From Actinomycetes bacterium (GTDB taxonomy: Bacteria > Actinomycetota > Acidimicrobiia > Acidimicrobiales > Acidimicrobiaceae), in NCBI GenBank assembly GCA_021786375.1, contig JAJYNL010000076.1, forward strand, positions 1-50,831: 50,831 bases of DNA, read 5' to 3'. Numbering within the stretch: position 1 is the first letter of the stretch; each line of letters opens with the position of its first letter. The notes under the pieces were generated by a model. The model was not told the origin of the DNA. It saw nothing but the letters and a program-made list of their open reading frames with translations, and made no database searches. Both the position numbers and the translations under genes were made by a program. Of this stretch, positions 33,805 to 42,732 are shown piece by piece.

Positions 33805-35568
33805 GTGGTCTCTACGACTAGCAACGACAAGTTTTCAGACCAGCCGACCGGTTCCGAGGCGGGCGCCGAGGAGCGAATTGCCATGCTCCAGTCCGAGATC
33901 GCGGAGCTGCGGCGTACTGTTCAGGACGCCCCCCTGCGGGTGCGCGCACTCGAGGAGAAGCTCCTCGAAGTCAGCGGCCAGCTGGCACAAGCAGTCTCGC
34001 GTAACGAGAAGCTGACGGTCACTCTCGGCCAGGCCCGCGAGCATATCGCCACGCTGCGGGAGGAAGTGGAAAAGCTGACCCAGCCCCCCAGTGCCTACGG
34101 GATAGTCGTCGATGTCAACGAAGACGGTACCGCTGACGTTGTCAGCTCGGGCCGCAAGGTGCGGGTCTCGATTCACCCCGCAATCGAGGTCTCCGACCTC
34201 ACCATCGGGCAGGAGGTCGCTCTCAACGAATCTCTGGCGATCATCCTTGCCCGCGAGCCGGATGCCGTCGGCGAGGTGGTCACGGTGAAGGACCTGCTCG
34301 ACTCAAAGCGCGTGCTCACCGTGGGACGAGGCGATGAGGAGAGGGTGGCGGAACTCTCCGATGCCATGGCCGGCGAGCGGCTGCGCGCCGGGGACTCGAT
34401 CCTGGTCGACATGCGGACCAACCTCGTACTTGAGAAGCTCCCGCGACCCGAAGTGGAGGAGCTGGTCCTGGAGGAGGTTCCTGACGTTTCCTACGAGGAC
34501 GTCGGTGGCCTGGACTCCCAGATAGAGGAGATCACCGATGCGGTCGAGCTGCCGTTCCTCTATCGATCCCTCTTCCATGAGTACAAGCTGCCGGCGCCCA
34601 AGGGGATCCTGCTCTACGGCCCGCCCGGCTGCGGCAAGACCCTCATCGCCAAGGCGGTGGCGAACTCGCTTGCCAAGAAGGTGGCGGCTATCAACGGCGA
34701 CGAAAAGGGCCGTAGCTACTTCCTCAACATCAAGGGCCCTGAGCTACTTAACAAATACGTTGGCGAGACGGAACGCCAGATACGCCTGATCTTCCAGCGC
34801 GCGCGGGAGAAGTCCGAGGAGGGGTTCCCCGTCATCGTCTTCTTCGACGAGATGGACTCGCTCTTCCGCACAAGAGGAACCGGCATCAGCTCGGACATGG
34901 AGTCGACCATCGTTCCCCAGCTGCTGGCCGAGATCGACGGGGTGGAGACCCTGAAGAACGTGATCGTCATCGGCGCCTCCAACCGCGAGGACCTCATCGA
35001 CCCTGCCATCCTGCGCCCAGGGCGTCTCGACGTGAAGATCAAGATCGAGAGGCCCGACGAGGATGCCGCGGCGCAGATCTTCTCGCGCTACCTTACGCCC
35101 GACCTTCCGCTGGATGCCAGGGAGGTGGCCGATCTCGGCGGTAACGACCCCGCCAAGGCTGTGGCTGTGATGATCGAGCGCACCGTGGCCGAGATGTACC
35201 GGACCGACGAGGAGAACCGCTTCCTGGAGGTCACTTATCAAAACGGTGACAAGGAGATCCTTTTCTACAAGGACTTCGCCTCGGGCGCAATGATCGAGAA
35301 CATCGTCCGGCGCGCCAAGAAGCTGGCGATAAAGAGGGCCATTGCCCACCAGGAGGGTGGAATCCGCGTCGAGGACCTCGTTCGATCGATCGCCAAGGAA
35401 TACAAGGAGCACGAGGATCTGCCCAACACGACCAACCCGGATGACTGGGCCAAGATCTCCGGCAAGAAGGGTGAGCGCATCGTCTACGTGCGCACCCTGG
35501 TCTCCGAGGGCAAGCAGACAACGGGTGGCCGGGCAATAGAGAAGGTGGGTACCGGCCAGTATCTGTAG
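33805..35568 (+). CDS. arc: Proteasome-associated AAA ATPase ARC/Mpa (587 aa)
   Basis: Hexameric unfoldase that recognises Pup-tagged proteins and feeds them into the 20S core. Order: disordered start, coiled coil (~22-95, rich in Glu/Leu) that binds Pup, two OB domains (~95-235), then the AAA domain. Walker A is GPPGCGKT (272-279), Walker [11 protein letters not shown] (~343) and the arginine-finger region [11 protein letters not shown]. The C-terminal GQYL provides the penultimate Tyr that docks in the proteasome alpha ring. The GTG at 33805 is the only usual start, but AGGAGGT overlaps it instead of standing 5-9 bases upstream, so the exact start is unsure. It is followed by dop 27 bp later. 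Confidence 0.96.
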   Translation: MVSTTSNDKFSDQPTGSEAGAEERIAMLQSEIAELRRTVQDAPLRVRALEEKLLEVSGQLAQAVSRNEKLTVTLGQAREHIATLREEVEKLTQPPSAYGIVVDVNEDGTADVVSSGRKVRVSIHPAIEVSDLTIGQEVALNESLAIILAREPDAVGEVVTVKDLLDSKRVLTVGRGDEERVAELSDAMAGERLRAGDSILVDMRTNLVLEKLPRPEVEELVLEEVPDVSYEDVGGLDSQIEEITDAVELPFLYRSLFHEYKLPAPKGILLYGPPGCGKTLIAKAVANSLAKKVAAINGDEKGRSYFLNIKGPELLNKYVGETERQIRLIFQRAREKSEEGFPVIVFFDEMDSLFRTRGTGISSDMESTIVPQLLAEIDGVETLKNVIVIGASNREDLIDPAILRPGRLDVKIKIERPDEDAAAQIFSRYLTPDLPLDAREVADLGGNDPAKAVAVMIERTVAEMYRTDEENRFLEVTYQNGDKEILFYKDFASGAMIENIVRRAKKLAIKRAIAHQEGGIRVEDLVRSIAKEYKEHEDLPNTTNPDDWAKISGKKGERIVYVRTLVSEGKQTTGGRAIEKVGTGQYL

Positions 35569-35595
35569 CCGGTCGGGCCCGGGGGAGGAGCGCCA

Positions 35596-37089
35596 GTGGC
35601 AATCATCAAGGTGTGCGGAGTTGAGACGGAGTACGGCATCCAGATGCTGGGAGTGCCTGACCCCAATCCGATAACCGCCTCCTCGCTGTTGGTCAACGCC
35701 TATCTATCGCTTGTGTCCAAGAAGGTGGGCTGGGACTTCGTCGATGAATCACCCATGGTGGACGCCCGCGGATTCACCCGGGATTTCCAACTCGCGCCCG
35801 AGGTGGAGACCCACCTGATAAACACGGTGCTGTCCAATGGCGCCCGCTACTACGTGGACCACGCCCATCCGGAGTACTCGAGCCCCGAGTGCTACACCCC
35901 TCGCGAGGCCCTGTTGTACGACAAGGCCGGCGAGGAGGTGCTCCGGCGGTCCATGGAGGGTGCGGCGCGCGTCTTGGGTCCGGGGCAGTCGGTGGTGGTC
36001 TACAAGAACAACTCCGACCGCAAGGGCAACTCCTACGGCTGCCACGAGAACTACATGATGGACCGGGCTGTTCCCTTCGGCAAGATCGTCTCCCAGGTGA
36101 TGCCGTTCTTCGTCACCAGGCAGATCTTCGCCGGCGCGGGCAAGGTGGGGACGGAGATGGCCTATCTGCCCAAGGAGCAGGTGCCGTTCCAGATCTCCCA
36201 GCGAGCGGACTTCTTCGAGGAGGAGGTCGGACTGGAGACCACCCTGAAGCGTCCGATCGTCAACACGCGCGACGAGCCCCACGCGGACGCGGCCCGTTTC
36301 AGGCGGCTGCACGTGATTCTGGGCGATGCGAACATGAGCGAGTACTCGACCTTCCTCAAGGTGGGCACGACCGCCATCGTCCTCTCCATGATCGAAGACG
36401 GCTTCCTTGACGGCCTCGACACGACACTCGAGACTCCGGTGCCCTCGCTACGGGCCGTCTCCTACGACCTGACCCTGAAGCGCCCGCTTCCGCTCGCCGA
36501 CGGCGGTACGGCGACCGCCCTGGAAGTCCAGGGGATGTTTCTCGAGGCGGCCAAGGAATACGCCGCCGCCGGTGGGCTTGCCTCCATCGGCGACGAGGCC
36601 GAGGGCAAGGAGATCCTGCGCCTCTGGGAGGAGGTGCTCTCGGACCTTGAGGTCGACCCGATGCGCCTTGCCGACAGGCTCGACTGGGTGGCCAAGTACC
36701 GGCTCGTGACCGGATACAGGGAACGCCACGACGTCGGCTGGGACGACTCGCGCCTGGCTGCGATCGATTTGCAGTTCCACGACATACGCAAGAGCAAGTC
36801 GCTGTTCTATAGATTGGGACAGGAAAGACTGTTGGCAGACGACGAGATAGAGATCGCAGTCACTGAGCCGCCGCGACGGACGAGGGCCTACTTCCGAGGC
36901 AAGTGCCTGGCAAAGTACGCTTCCAACGTGGCTGCGGCCAACTGGGACTCGATGATTTTTGACTTAGGCGAGGACCCGTTGCGCCGGGTTCCGATGATGG
37001 ATCCGCTTAGGGGGACCGCGGACCACGTCGATGAACTGATCGAAAGCTGCGACACGGCCGCTGAGCTTCTGCGGGCGCTCGGGTCCTAG
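35596..37089 (+). CDS. dop: Pup deamidase/depupylase Dop (497 aa)
   Basis: Converts the C-terminal Gln of Pup to Glu so that it can be ligated, and removes Pup from tagged proteins. It has the carboxylate-amine ligase/glutamine-synthetase-like fold. The N-terminal KVCGVETEYGI provides the metal Glu. NGARYYVDHAHPEYSSPEC carries the catalytic Asp88. [19 protein letters not shown] and [18 protein letters not shown] line the ATP site. The region NPITASSLLVNAYL (~24-37) sits where Dop proteins have their extra loop, which distinguishes it from PafA. The GTG at 35596 follows GGGGGAGGAG. Pup is encoded directly after it. Confidence 0.96.
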   Translation: MAIIKVCGVETEYGIQMLGVPDPNPITASSLLVNAYLSLVSKKVGWDFVDESPMVDARGFTRDFQLAPEVETHLINTVLSNGARYYVDHAHPEYSSPECYTPREALLYDKAGEEVLRRSMEGAARVLGPGQSVVVYKNNSDRKGNSYGCHENYMMDRAVPFGKIVSQVMPFFVTRQIFAGAGKVGTEMAYLPKEQVPFQISQRADFFEEEVGLETTLKRPIVNTRDEPHADAARFRRLHVILGDANMSEYSTFLKVGTTAIVLSMIEDGFLDGLDTTLETPVPSLRAVSYDLTLKRPLPLADGGTATALEVQGMFLEAAKEYAAAGGLASIGDEAEGKEILRLWEEVLSDLEVDPMRLADRLDWVAKYRLVTGYRERHDVGWDDSRLAAIDLQFHDIRKSKSLFYRLGQERLLADDEIEIAVTEPPRRTRAYFRGKCLAKYASNVAAANWDSMIFDLGEDPLRRVPMMDPLRGTADHVDELIESCDTAAELLRALGS

Positions 37090-37102
37090 AATGGAGACTG
37101 CT

Positions 37103-37303
37103 ATGGCAGAGCGTGAGATGGTCCGCAAGACGACTTCGAGCCGCTCCACCGAGACGGTGGAGGAAGAGGCCAAGAGTGCTTCGACCGAAAAGTCGGAGAA
37201 ACTCAAGGCCGAACTCGACGACCTCCTCGACGAGATCGACGAGGTACTGGAAGACAACGCAGAGGAGTTTGTTCGCAACTACGTCCAAAAGGGCGGGCAA
37301 TAG
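37103..37303 (+). CDS. pup: Prokaryotic ubiquitin-like protein Pup, Gln-ending (66 aa)
   Basis: Small disordered protein tag attached to lysines of target proteins by PafA. Charged N-terminal half, then a helix-forming region (KLKAELDDLLDEIDEVLEDN) that binds the ARC coiled coil, and a C-terminus FVRNYVQKGGQ. The terminal Gln means Dop must deamidate it before ligation. The ATG at 37103 is chosen because GGAGA lies 6 bases upstream; an ATG at 37091, just after the dop stop, would add four residues and lacks a ribosome site. The dop-pup spacing suggests coupled expression. Confidence 0.96.
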   Translation: MAEREMVRKTTSSRSTETVEEEAKSASTEKSEKLKAELDDLLDEIDEVLEDNAEEFVRNYVQKGGQ

Positions 37304-37373
37304 CTCCTTGCAGAGTGCCGGCCGGGGCGCCCGGCCCGGCGCCCAGAGTGTGCGGCCAAGGCCCATCTGGCGG

Positions 37374-37396
37374 CGCCGCCCCCCATAGGGGCGGCG
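37374..37396 (+). terminator. GC-rich hairpin between pup and prcB
   Basis: cgccgcccc (37374-37382) pairs perfectly with ggggcggcg (37388-37396) around loop ccata. Only a short ttcgcatt follows, so it is a weak intrinsic terminator at most. More GC-rich dyads lie at 37312-37345. It could reduce read-through from pup into prcBA or protect the short pup mRNA end. A separate prcB start of transcription between 37397 and 37480 is plausible. Confidence 0.55.
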
Positions 37397-37488
37397 TTCG
37401 CATTGCCGGGCGCTCGGCGCCTATCTAAGCTGCAATGTGACGGAACCAAGGGCAGCGCCGGTTGCAGGCGTTGCCAGGAGAGCTGAAA

Positions 37489-38295
37489 GTGAACCTGCCA
37501 ATCTTCAACCCGGTGGAAGATCCGGGACCCAGTTTCTTCGCGACCCTGGAGCGGCTCGGCATGTCGCCGTTCCGCCGCCTCGAGTCCTCACTGGCGGAAT
37601 CCATATCCCTGCCCCACGGAACCACGATCCTCGCCTTCAAGTACGCGGACGGCGTGGTCATGGCCGGCGACCGCCGTGCGACCGAGGGGAACTTCATTGC
37701 CCATCGGCGCATCGAGAAGGTTTTTGCCGCCGACCGCTACTCCGGAGTCGCCATTGCCGGTGCGGCGGGGCCCGCAGTCGAGATGGTACGCCTGTTCCAG
37801 ACCCAGCTCGAACACTACGAGAAGGTCGAAGGGGTCGTGCTCTCCCTGGAAGGCAAGGCCAACCAGCTCGCCCAGATGATTCGCGCGAACCTGCCGATGG
37901 CCATGCAGGGGCTGGCCGTGGTTCCGCTCTTTGCCGGCTGGGACCAGATTCGCTCCAGTGGGAGGATCTTCACCTACGACCTCACGGGAGGCAAGTACGA
38001 GGAGGTGGCCTTCCAGACCACCGGTTCCGGTGGACGAGACGCCAAAGGCACCATCAAGGCTGGACTCAAAGGTGCGCCCCTCGAGCGCCGGCAGGCGCTG
38101 GAGCTTGCCGTGTCGGCCCTGGTGGAGGCTTCGGAGGAGGATTCGGCCACTGGTGGACCTGACCTTAACCGCGGAATCTTCCCCGTGGTCGCCACAATCA
38201 CCGGGGAAGGTTTCGCCTTCGCTTCCGAGGAGGAGCTCGAGGAGATTACCCGCAACGTTATCGAGGCGCGGAAAGGGATCGGAGGAGGCCAGTAA
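37489..38295 (+). CDS. prcB: 20S proteasome beta subunit PrcB (268 aa)
   Basis: Catalytic subunit of the 20S core. It is made with a ~44-residue propeptide that is cut after LPHG to expose Thr45 (TTILAFKYADGVVMAGDRRAT), the N-terminal nucleophile; Asp and Lys of the catalytic set lie in AGDRRAT and IEKVF. The family's SGSGGRDAKG-like turn is GSGGRDAKGTIKAG. The GTG at 37489 is chosen for AGGAGAG with a 6-base spacer; a TTG at 37462 is an alternative. Its TAA overlaps the ATG of prcA (TAATG), giving balanced synthesis of the two subunits. Confidence 0.95.
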   Translation: MNLPIFNPVEDPGPSFFATLERLGMSPFRRLESSLAESISLPHGTTILAFKYADGVVMAGDRRATEGNFIAHRRIEKVFAADRYSGVAIAGAAGPAVEMVRLFQTQLEHYEKVEGVVLSLEGKANQLAQMIRANLPMAMQGLAVVPLFAGWDQIRSSGRIFTYDLTGGKYEEVAFQTTGSGGRDAKGTIKAGLKGAPLERRQALELAVSALVEASEEDSATGGPDLNRGIFPVVATITGEGFAFASEEELEEITRNVIEARKGIGGGQ

Positions 38296-38978
38296 TGTCG
38301 ATGCCTTTCTATGTGGCGCCCGAGCAGGTAATGAAGGATCGGGCGGATTATGCACGCAAAGGGATCGCCAGAGGGCGCAGCCTCATCGGCTGTATCTATT
38401 CCGGCGGTATCTTGCTTTGTGCGGAAAATCCCTCAAAGTCACTCCACAAGATTTCCGAGATCTACGACCGTATCGCCTTTGCCGGGGTGGGCAAGTACAA
38501 CGAGTTTGATCAGTTGCGCGTTGCCGGCGTGAGGCATGCCGACACCAAGGGGTACGCCTACTCCCGCGACGACGTCGACGCTCGCTCGCTCGCCAATGTT
38601 TACGCCTCCTATCTGGGCCAGGTCTTCACCCATGAGATGAAGCCACTTGAGGTCGAGATCCTCGTGGCCGAGCTAGGCCGCAACCACCAGGGTCATAGCC
38701 AGCTCTTCCATATTCTCTACGACGGGACGGTGATGGACGAGAGCCACTTCACGGTTCTCGGCGGCGACTCCGAGGCAATCTCGCGCAGGTTCGGTGACGC
38801 CTATTCGGAGGAGATGTCGCTTTCCGCGGCACTCAAGGCGGCGGTTTCCGCCTTGGCCGGGCCCGAGCGGTCAATCTCCGCAGGCGACGTGGAGGCGGCG
38901 GTGCTGGAGGATTCGAACGGAAGGCGGACCTTTAGGCGGCTAGGGCCTTCTGAGCTGACCGAGCTGCTGGCCGGGTAG
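38295..38978 (+). CDS. prcA: 20S proteasome alpha subunit PrcA (227 aa)
   Basis: Forms the outer gating rings that receive substrates from ARC. It starts MSMPFYVAPEQVMKDRADYA, the actinobacterial alpha N-terminus that closes the gate, followed by RKGIARGRSLIG and FAGVGKYNEFDQLRVAG. There is no N-terminal Thr nucleophile, as expected for alpha. The ATG at 38295 overlaps the prcB stop by one base. pafA starts 65 bp downstream. Confidence 0.95.
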   Translation: MSMPFYVAPEQVMKDRADYARKGIARGRSLIGCIYSGGILLCAENPSKSLHKISEIYDRIAFAGVGKYNEFDQLRVAGVRHADTKGYAYSRDDVDARSLANVYASYLGQVFTHEMKPLEVEILVAELGRNHQGHSQLFHILYDGTVMDESHFTVLGGDSEAISRRFGDAYSEEMSLSAALKAAVSALAGPERSISAGDVEAAVLEDSNGRRTFRRLGPSELTELLAG

Positions 38979-39043
38979 GCCTGCAGCCGTCAGCGGGCTC
39001 CTGTCAGCTAGATTGCGGCTAAACGAGCGTCTAAGGCGGCAAA

Positions 39044-40408
39044 GTGGAACTTCAGCGGAGAATATTCGGGCTGGAGAACGAGTACGGCGTGACCTGCACA
39101 TTGCGTGGTCAGCGCCGCCTGAGCCCGGATGAGGTGGCACGCTACCTTTTCCGGCGGGTGGTTTCCTGGGGCCGATCTTCGAACGTCTTCCTCGAGAACG
39201 GCGCCCGGCTCTACTTGGACGTCGGCTCTCATCCCGAGTACGCCACCCCTGAGTGCGATTCCCTCGCCGACCTCGTTGCGCACGACAAGGCGGGCGAGCG
39301 CATCCTGGAGGGGCTCGTCTTCTCCGCGGAGGCGCGCATGCGCGAAGAGGGCATTCGCGGCGTCGTCTACCTGTTCAAGAACAACACGGATTCAGCGGGC
39401 AACTCTTATGGCTGCCACGAGAACTACCTGACCACCAGGGCTGACGACTTCGCCCGCTATACCGAAGTGCTCATACCCTTCCTGGTCTCCCGGCAGATCT
39501 TCACCGGCGCCGGTAAGGTGCTTCAGACGGCCAGGGGCCCGGTCTTTTCCATCTCCCAGCGCGCTGAGCATATTTGGGAGGGAGTGTCCTCGGCCACGAC
39601 CAGAAGCCGCCCGATAATCAACTCGAGGGACGAGCCCCACGCGGACGCCGAGCAGTACCGGCGCCTTCACGTGATCGTGGGCGACTCGAACATGAGCGAG
39701 TACACGACCTTTCTCAAGGTCGGGACCACGGCGATCATGCTGAGGATGCTTGAGGATCCAACTGTTGTGCTTCGGGATTTCAGTATCGAGAACCCAATCA
39801 GGGCCATACGGGAGATCTCGCATGATCTGACCTGTGCGCGCCGGGTGCGGTTGGCGAACGGGCGAGAGCTCTCGGCTCTGGAAATCCAGTCCGAATACTG
39901 CGATCGCGCCCACAAGTATCGTGAGCAGCAAGGCCTTCCACCGGAGGAGAGCCGGGTGCTCGACATGTGGACCTATGTCCTGGACCGCCTGCGGCAGGAC
40001 CCCTTCAGCCTCGATCGCGAGGTTGATTGGGTGATCAAGCATCGCCTGATCGAGTCCTACATGGCCAAGAACCAGGTGAGCCTGGGCCATCCTCAAATCG
40101 CCCTTATTGACCTCCAGTACCACGACGTTTCCCGCGAGCGGGGAATCTTCTATCGCATGCAAAAGCGCAACCTGGTGGAGCGCATCGTCGATGATGGCGC
40201 CATAGACAAGGCGATGGAGGTGCCACCGCAAACGACACGTGCCAGACTGCGTGGGGAGTTCATCAAGCGGGCGAAGGAGAAGCGCAGGGATTTTACGGTC
40301 GACTGGGTGCACCTCAAGCTCAACGACCAGGCGCAGCGCACAGTCCTGCTGAAGGACCCTTTCCGCTCGGAGGACGACCGGGTGGATAAGCTGATAGAGA
40401 GCCTTTAG
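39044..40408 (+). CDS. pafA: Pup ligase PafA (454 aa)
   Basis: ATP-dependent ligase that joins the gamma-carboxylate of Pup's C-terminal Glu to lysines of target proteins. It is homologous to Dop but lacks the Dop loop. [14 protein letters not shown] gives the metal-binding Glu, and [20 protein letters not shown] holds the catalytic Asp59, matching the catalytic Asp of known PafA proteins. [19 protein letters not shown] and [20 protein letters not shown] complete the site. The GTG at 39044 has AAGGCGG upstream. In most actinobacteria pafBC follows; here signal peptidase I comes next. Confidence 0.96.
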   Translation: MELQRRIFGLENEYGVTCTLRGQRRLSPDEVARYLFRRVVSWGRSSNVFLENGARLYLDVGSHPEYATPECDSLADLVAHDKAGERILEGLVFSAEARMREEGIRGVVYLFKNNTDSAGNSYGCHENYLTTRADDFARYTEVLIPFLVSRQIFTGAGKVLQTARGPVFSISQRAEHIWEGVSSATTRSRPIINSRDEPHADAEQYRRLHVIVGDSNMSEYTTFLKVGTTAIMLRMLEDPTVVLRDFSIENPIRAIREISHDLTCARRVRLANGRELSALEIQSEYCDRAHKYREQQGLPPEESRVLDMWTYVLDRLRQDPFSLDREVDWVIKHRLIESYMAKNQVSLGHPQIALIDLQYHDVSRERGIFYRMQKRNLVERIVDDGAIDKAMEVPPQTTRARLRGEFIKRAKEKRRDFTVDWVHLKLNDQAQRTVLLKDPFRSEDDRVDKLIESL

Positions 40409-40455
40409 GCGGCGCTCCACCCGGTGCCTGCCCGGGCCGCGGAGGGAGTCAGCGC

Positions 40456-41034
40456 TTGACGATCGAGGAGACTGCGCAGGATTCGGGGTCCGTCGCGATG
40501 CGCAGGCGTGGGTTTCGCCGCATCATCGGGCCGAACCTGGTTGCCGTCGTCATCTCGGTCGCTATCGCGATCCTTATCCGGCTCTTCGTCTTCCAGTCCT
40601 TCTACATACCCTCGGGATCCATGATCCCCACGCTTCAGATCGGCGACCGTATCGTGGTCTCCAAGCTCTCCTTCGCCATCGAAGGCGTCCACCGTGGGGA
40701 CATCGTGGTATTCCGCCGGCCGGCTGCCGACACGGTGGATCCCAGCATCGAGGACTTGGTAAAACGGGTTATTGGGCTCCCGGGCGAGACGATCTGGTCG
40801 AGCAAGGGGCATGTCTATATCAACGGCAAGATGCTCTCTGAGCCATACCTTCCCCCAGGAGATCTCACCTATCACCTCAAGCGCCAGACGATTCCCAAGG
40901 GGGACTACTTCCTGATGGGAGACAACCGGGGCGATTCTTATGATTCGCGCTACTTCGGCCCGGTGCCGGGGAGCCTCTTCATCGGCAAGGTTGTCCTTCG
41001 CTTCTATCCTTTCAGCCGCTTCGCAGTCCTTTAG
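40456..41034 (+). CDS. lepB: Signal peptidase I, bacterial LepB type (192 aa)
   Basis: Membrane protease that removes Sec and Tat signal peptides. A cytoplasmic N-terminus is followed by one membrane segment (~26-48, PNLVAVVISVAIAILIRLFV). The nucleophile Ser55 lies in FYIPSGSMIPTLQIGD and the general base Lys103 in LVKRVIGLPGE; box E is FLMGDNRGDSYDSR. The TTG at 40456 follows GGAGGGAG. The Ser/Lys dyad sets it apart from the Ser/His enzyme at 21.7-22.2 kb. It sits between pafA and a zinc-ribbon gene, near the Tat genes whose exported products it would process. Confidence 0.94.
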   Translation: MTIEETAQDSGSVAMRRRGFRRIIGPNLVAVVISVAIAILIRLFVFQSFYIPSGSMIPTLQIGDRIVVSKLSFAIEGVHRGDIVVFRRPAADTVDPSIEDLVKRVIGLPGETIWSSKGHVYINGKMLSEPYLPPGDLTYHLKRQTIPKGDYFLMGDNRGDSYDSRYFGPVPGSLFIGKVVLRFYPFSRFAVL

Positions 41035-41141
41035 TCCGCCACGCCGCGCTCAAGTCGCTCACTAAGAGTGTCGATGAGTTAATGACGGCAAGTGGCTGCC
41101 TGCACCACCTCGTTCGATGCAGTGCATGGAAAGGACTCCTG

Positions 41142-41480
41142 ATGCCGCTTATCAAAGCGAGCTGCCCCACGTGCGGGGACGTCGAGCTGACTCTGGACCA
41201 GATACGGGTGCTGGTCTGTTCAAGTGATGGACAGGCGTCCTACAACTTCCGCTGCCCTACTTGCGCAGTTCGGGTGTCCAAGCCGGCTGAGAAGGCGGTA
41301 GTCGACATCCTGGTCTCCGCCGGTGTCGCCCTCAGCTTCTGGCGGATGCCTTCGGAGCTGGAAGAGGAGCACGCCGGCGATCCGATTTCCTATGACGAGC
41401 TGATGCAGTTCCACTACGACCTGGCTGATGGCTCGTTCTTCGAGTGGCTCAGCGAGTCCGCGCGCAAGCGCGAGGAGTAG
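41142..41480 (+). CDS. Zinc-ribbon protein of unknown function (112 aa)
   Basis: The N-terminal ~45 residues hold two Cys pairs, CPTCGDVELTLDQIRVLVC and FRCPTCAVRVSKPAEKA, forming a zinc ribbon. The rest is helical and acidic (MPSELEEEHAGDPISYDELM, SFFEWLSESARKREE). The ATG at 41142 follows AAGGA with a 7-base spacer; an upstream start at 41082 adds a Cys/His-rich leader without a ribosome site. Small proteins of this type are frequent in actinobacteria, but the role is not known to me. The stop is 15 bp from that of the convergent histidine phosphatase. Confidence 0.75.
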   Translation: MPLIKASCPTCGDVELTLDQIRVLVCSSDGQASYNFRCPTCAVRVSKPAEKAVVDILVSAGVALSFWRMPSELEEEHAGDPISYDELMQFHYDLADGSFFEWLSESARKREE

Positions 41481-41495
41481 AAGGTCAACCGCTCT

Positions 41496-42143
41496 TCAGC
41501 GGTAGGTCAGGAGCTTCTCGGCACGACCAAGCAAGTGGGCGTGGTCGTTGTAGCTGAGCAGGTTTTTTCCACTCGAGCCCGCCACCAGCACCGTGATCGA
41601 GGCGTTGACGGCCATCCGGTTGAGCGCGACGAACGAGTTAGGTGTTGCGGCGATCGCGCGCATGCACAAAGCGGCTATCACGCCGCCCGAGGTAACGATC
41701 ACCACGTCTCGCCCCGGGCCGGCGCGGGAGATCACTTCGTCTAGCGCACCGACCGCACCTGCTACGAAGGATTCCCATTCTCCACCGGCATCGGCGATCC
41801 AGGCGGTCAGAGCTTGATCCAGCGCGGCCTGAACCTCTCGATTGTCCCTTCCTCCGAGCGCTCGCTTCTCCGAGTGGGCCGAAAGTATCGCCTGGTGATC
41901 GAATTCGTTGAAGCCAGGCTCGGCGGGGGCGGAGAGCTTTATGCCTGTTACCAAGGAAATGATGGCCGCCGTGTCGAGTTGGCGCCTGAGGGCCCCGGTT
42001 ATCAACACGGGCATGCGCAGTCCTCTCCGCTGCAACTCCGCGGCCGCCGCCTCGGCCTGTCGCTCGCCGAGTTCGGTTATTCCAGGATCGCCCTCCGCGA
42101 GGCCACCAGTCTGACCGTGACGCACCAGATAGATGGCCGGCAT
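41496..42143 (-). CDS. Histidine phosphatase-family protein (215 aa)
   Basis: Member of the phosphoglycerate mutase/histidine phosphatase superfamily. The N-terminal LVRHGQTGG carries the catalytic His9 and Arg8. ITELGERQAEAAAAEL follows, ALRRQLDTAAII holds the second Arg, GFNEFDH is the acid/base region and IVTSGGVIAALC stands where the second catalytic His is expected. Here that His appears to be replaced by Gly (TSGGV versus the usual SHGGV), so activity may be reduced or altered. The ATG at 42143 lies 117 bp from the divergent tatB-like gene. The substrate is unknown. Confidence 0.82.
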   Translation of the reverse strand: MPAIYLVRHGQTGGLAEGDPGITELGERQAEAAAAELQRRGLRMPVLITGALRRQLDTAAIISLVTGIKLSAPAEPGFNEFDHQAILSAHSEKRALGGRDNREVQAALDQALTAWIADAGGEWESFVAGAVGALDEVISRAGPGRDVVIVTSGGVIAALCMRAIAATPNSFVALNRMAVNASITVLVAGSSGKNLLSYNDHAHLLGRAEKLLTYR

Positions 42144-42260
42144 TCATTCTCCATCTTGGCAGCTTTCCGTTCCCAGGCTAGCCGGACCCCACAAGCCGCT
42201 ACCTGCGCATCCTTGATAGTGTCGGGACTGGTCCTGCGCTGAGGCCCAGGGTGAATTATC

Positions 42261-42704
42261 GTGGAGGGTATGTTCAACCTCGACCCCACCAAATTCCTCA
42301 TCGTGGTGGCGGTGGCCCTCGTTGTGCTGGGCCCGGATAAGGTTCCCGCCGCTGCGCGGAGCATGGGCAAGTACTGGAGTGAGTTCCAGCGGATCCGGGG
42401 GCGTCTCCAGGCGGAGATGAACGGCGCACTTAGCACCATCACCGATGCCGTAGGGCCCGTCGGTGACGTCATCAACATGGGCATGACCCAAGTCAAGGGG
42501 CCGATCGGCATGGTCGGGTCGATACTGGCCGGCTCACCTCAGGCCCCGCTGGGTGCCCAGCCGGCTACGCCGGCTCCCGCACCGCCTGCGGTCTATCCCT
42601 CCGCTACGGCGCCGGCGGCGGGAGCATGGGATGCCGGCGGCGTCTGGTCGACCGTGGATGGGGTCCCCCATCCGCCGGTGGATTCGGATCCGTATCTCAA
42701 TTGA
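42261..42704 (+). CDS. Tat translocase subunit, TatB/TatA-like (147 aa)
   Basis: Part of the twin-arginine translocase that exports folded proteins. The short outside end FNLDPTKF is followed by one membrane helix (LIVVAVALVVLGPDKVPAAA) with the family's GP hinge (usually FGPxKLP), then an amphipathic helix (MGKYWSEFQRIRGRLQAEMN). The long Pro/Ala-rich tail ending DPYLN is more like TatB than TatA. The start is the GTG at 42261 with AGGGTGA upstream; ATG at 42270 is possible. tatC follows 28 bp later. A separate TatA may lie elsewhere. Confidence 0.85.
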   Translation: MEGMFNLDPTKFLIVVAVALVVLGPDKVPAAARSMGKYWSEFQRIRGRLQAEMNGALSTITDAVGPVGDVINMGMTQVKGPIGMVGSILAGSPQAPLGAQPATPAPAPPAVYPSATAPAAGAWDAGGVWSTVDGVPHPPVDSDPYLN

Positions 42705-42732
42705 CTCCTGAGCCAGACGAGGATCGGTCGGC

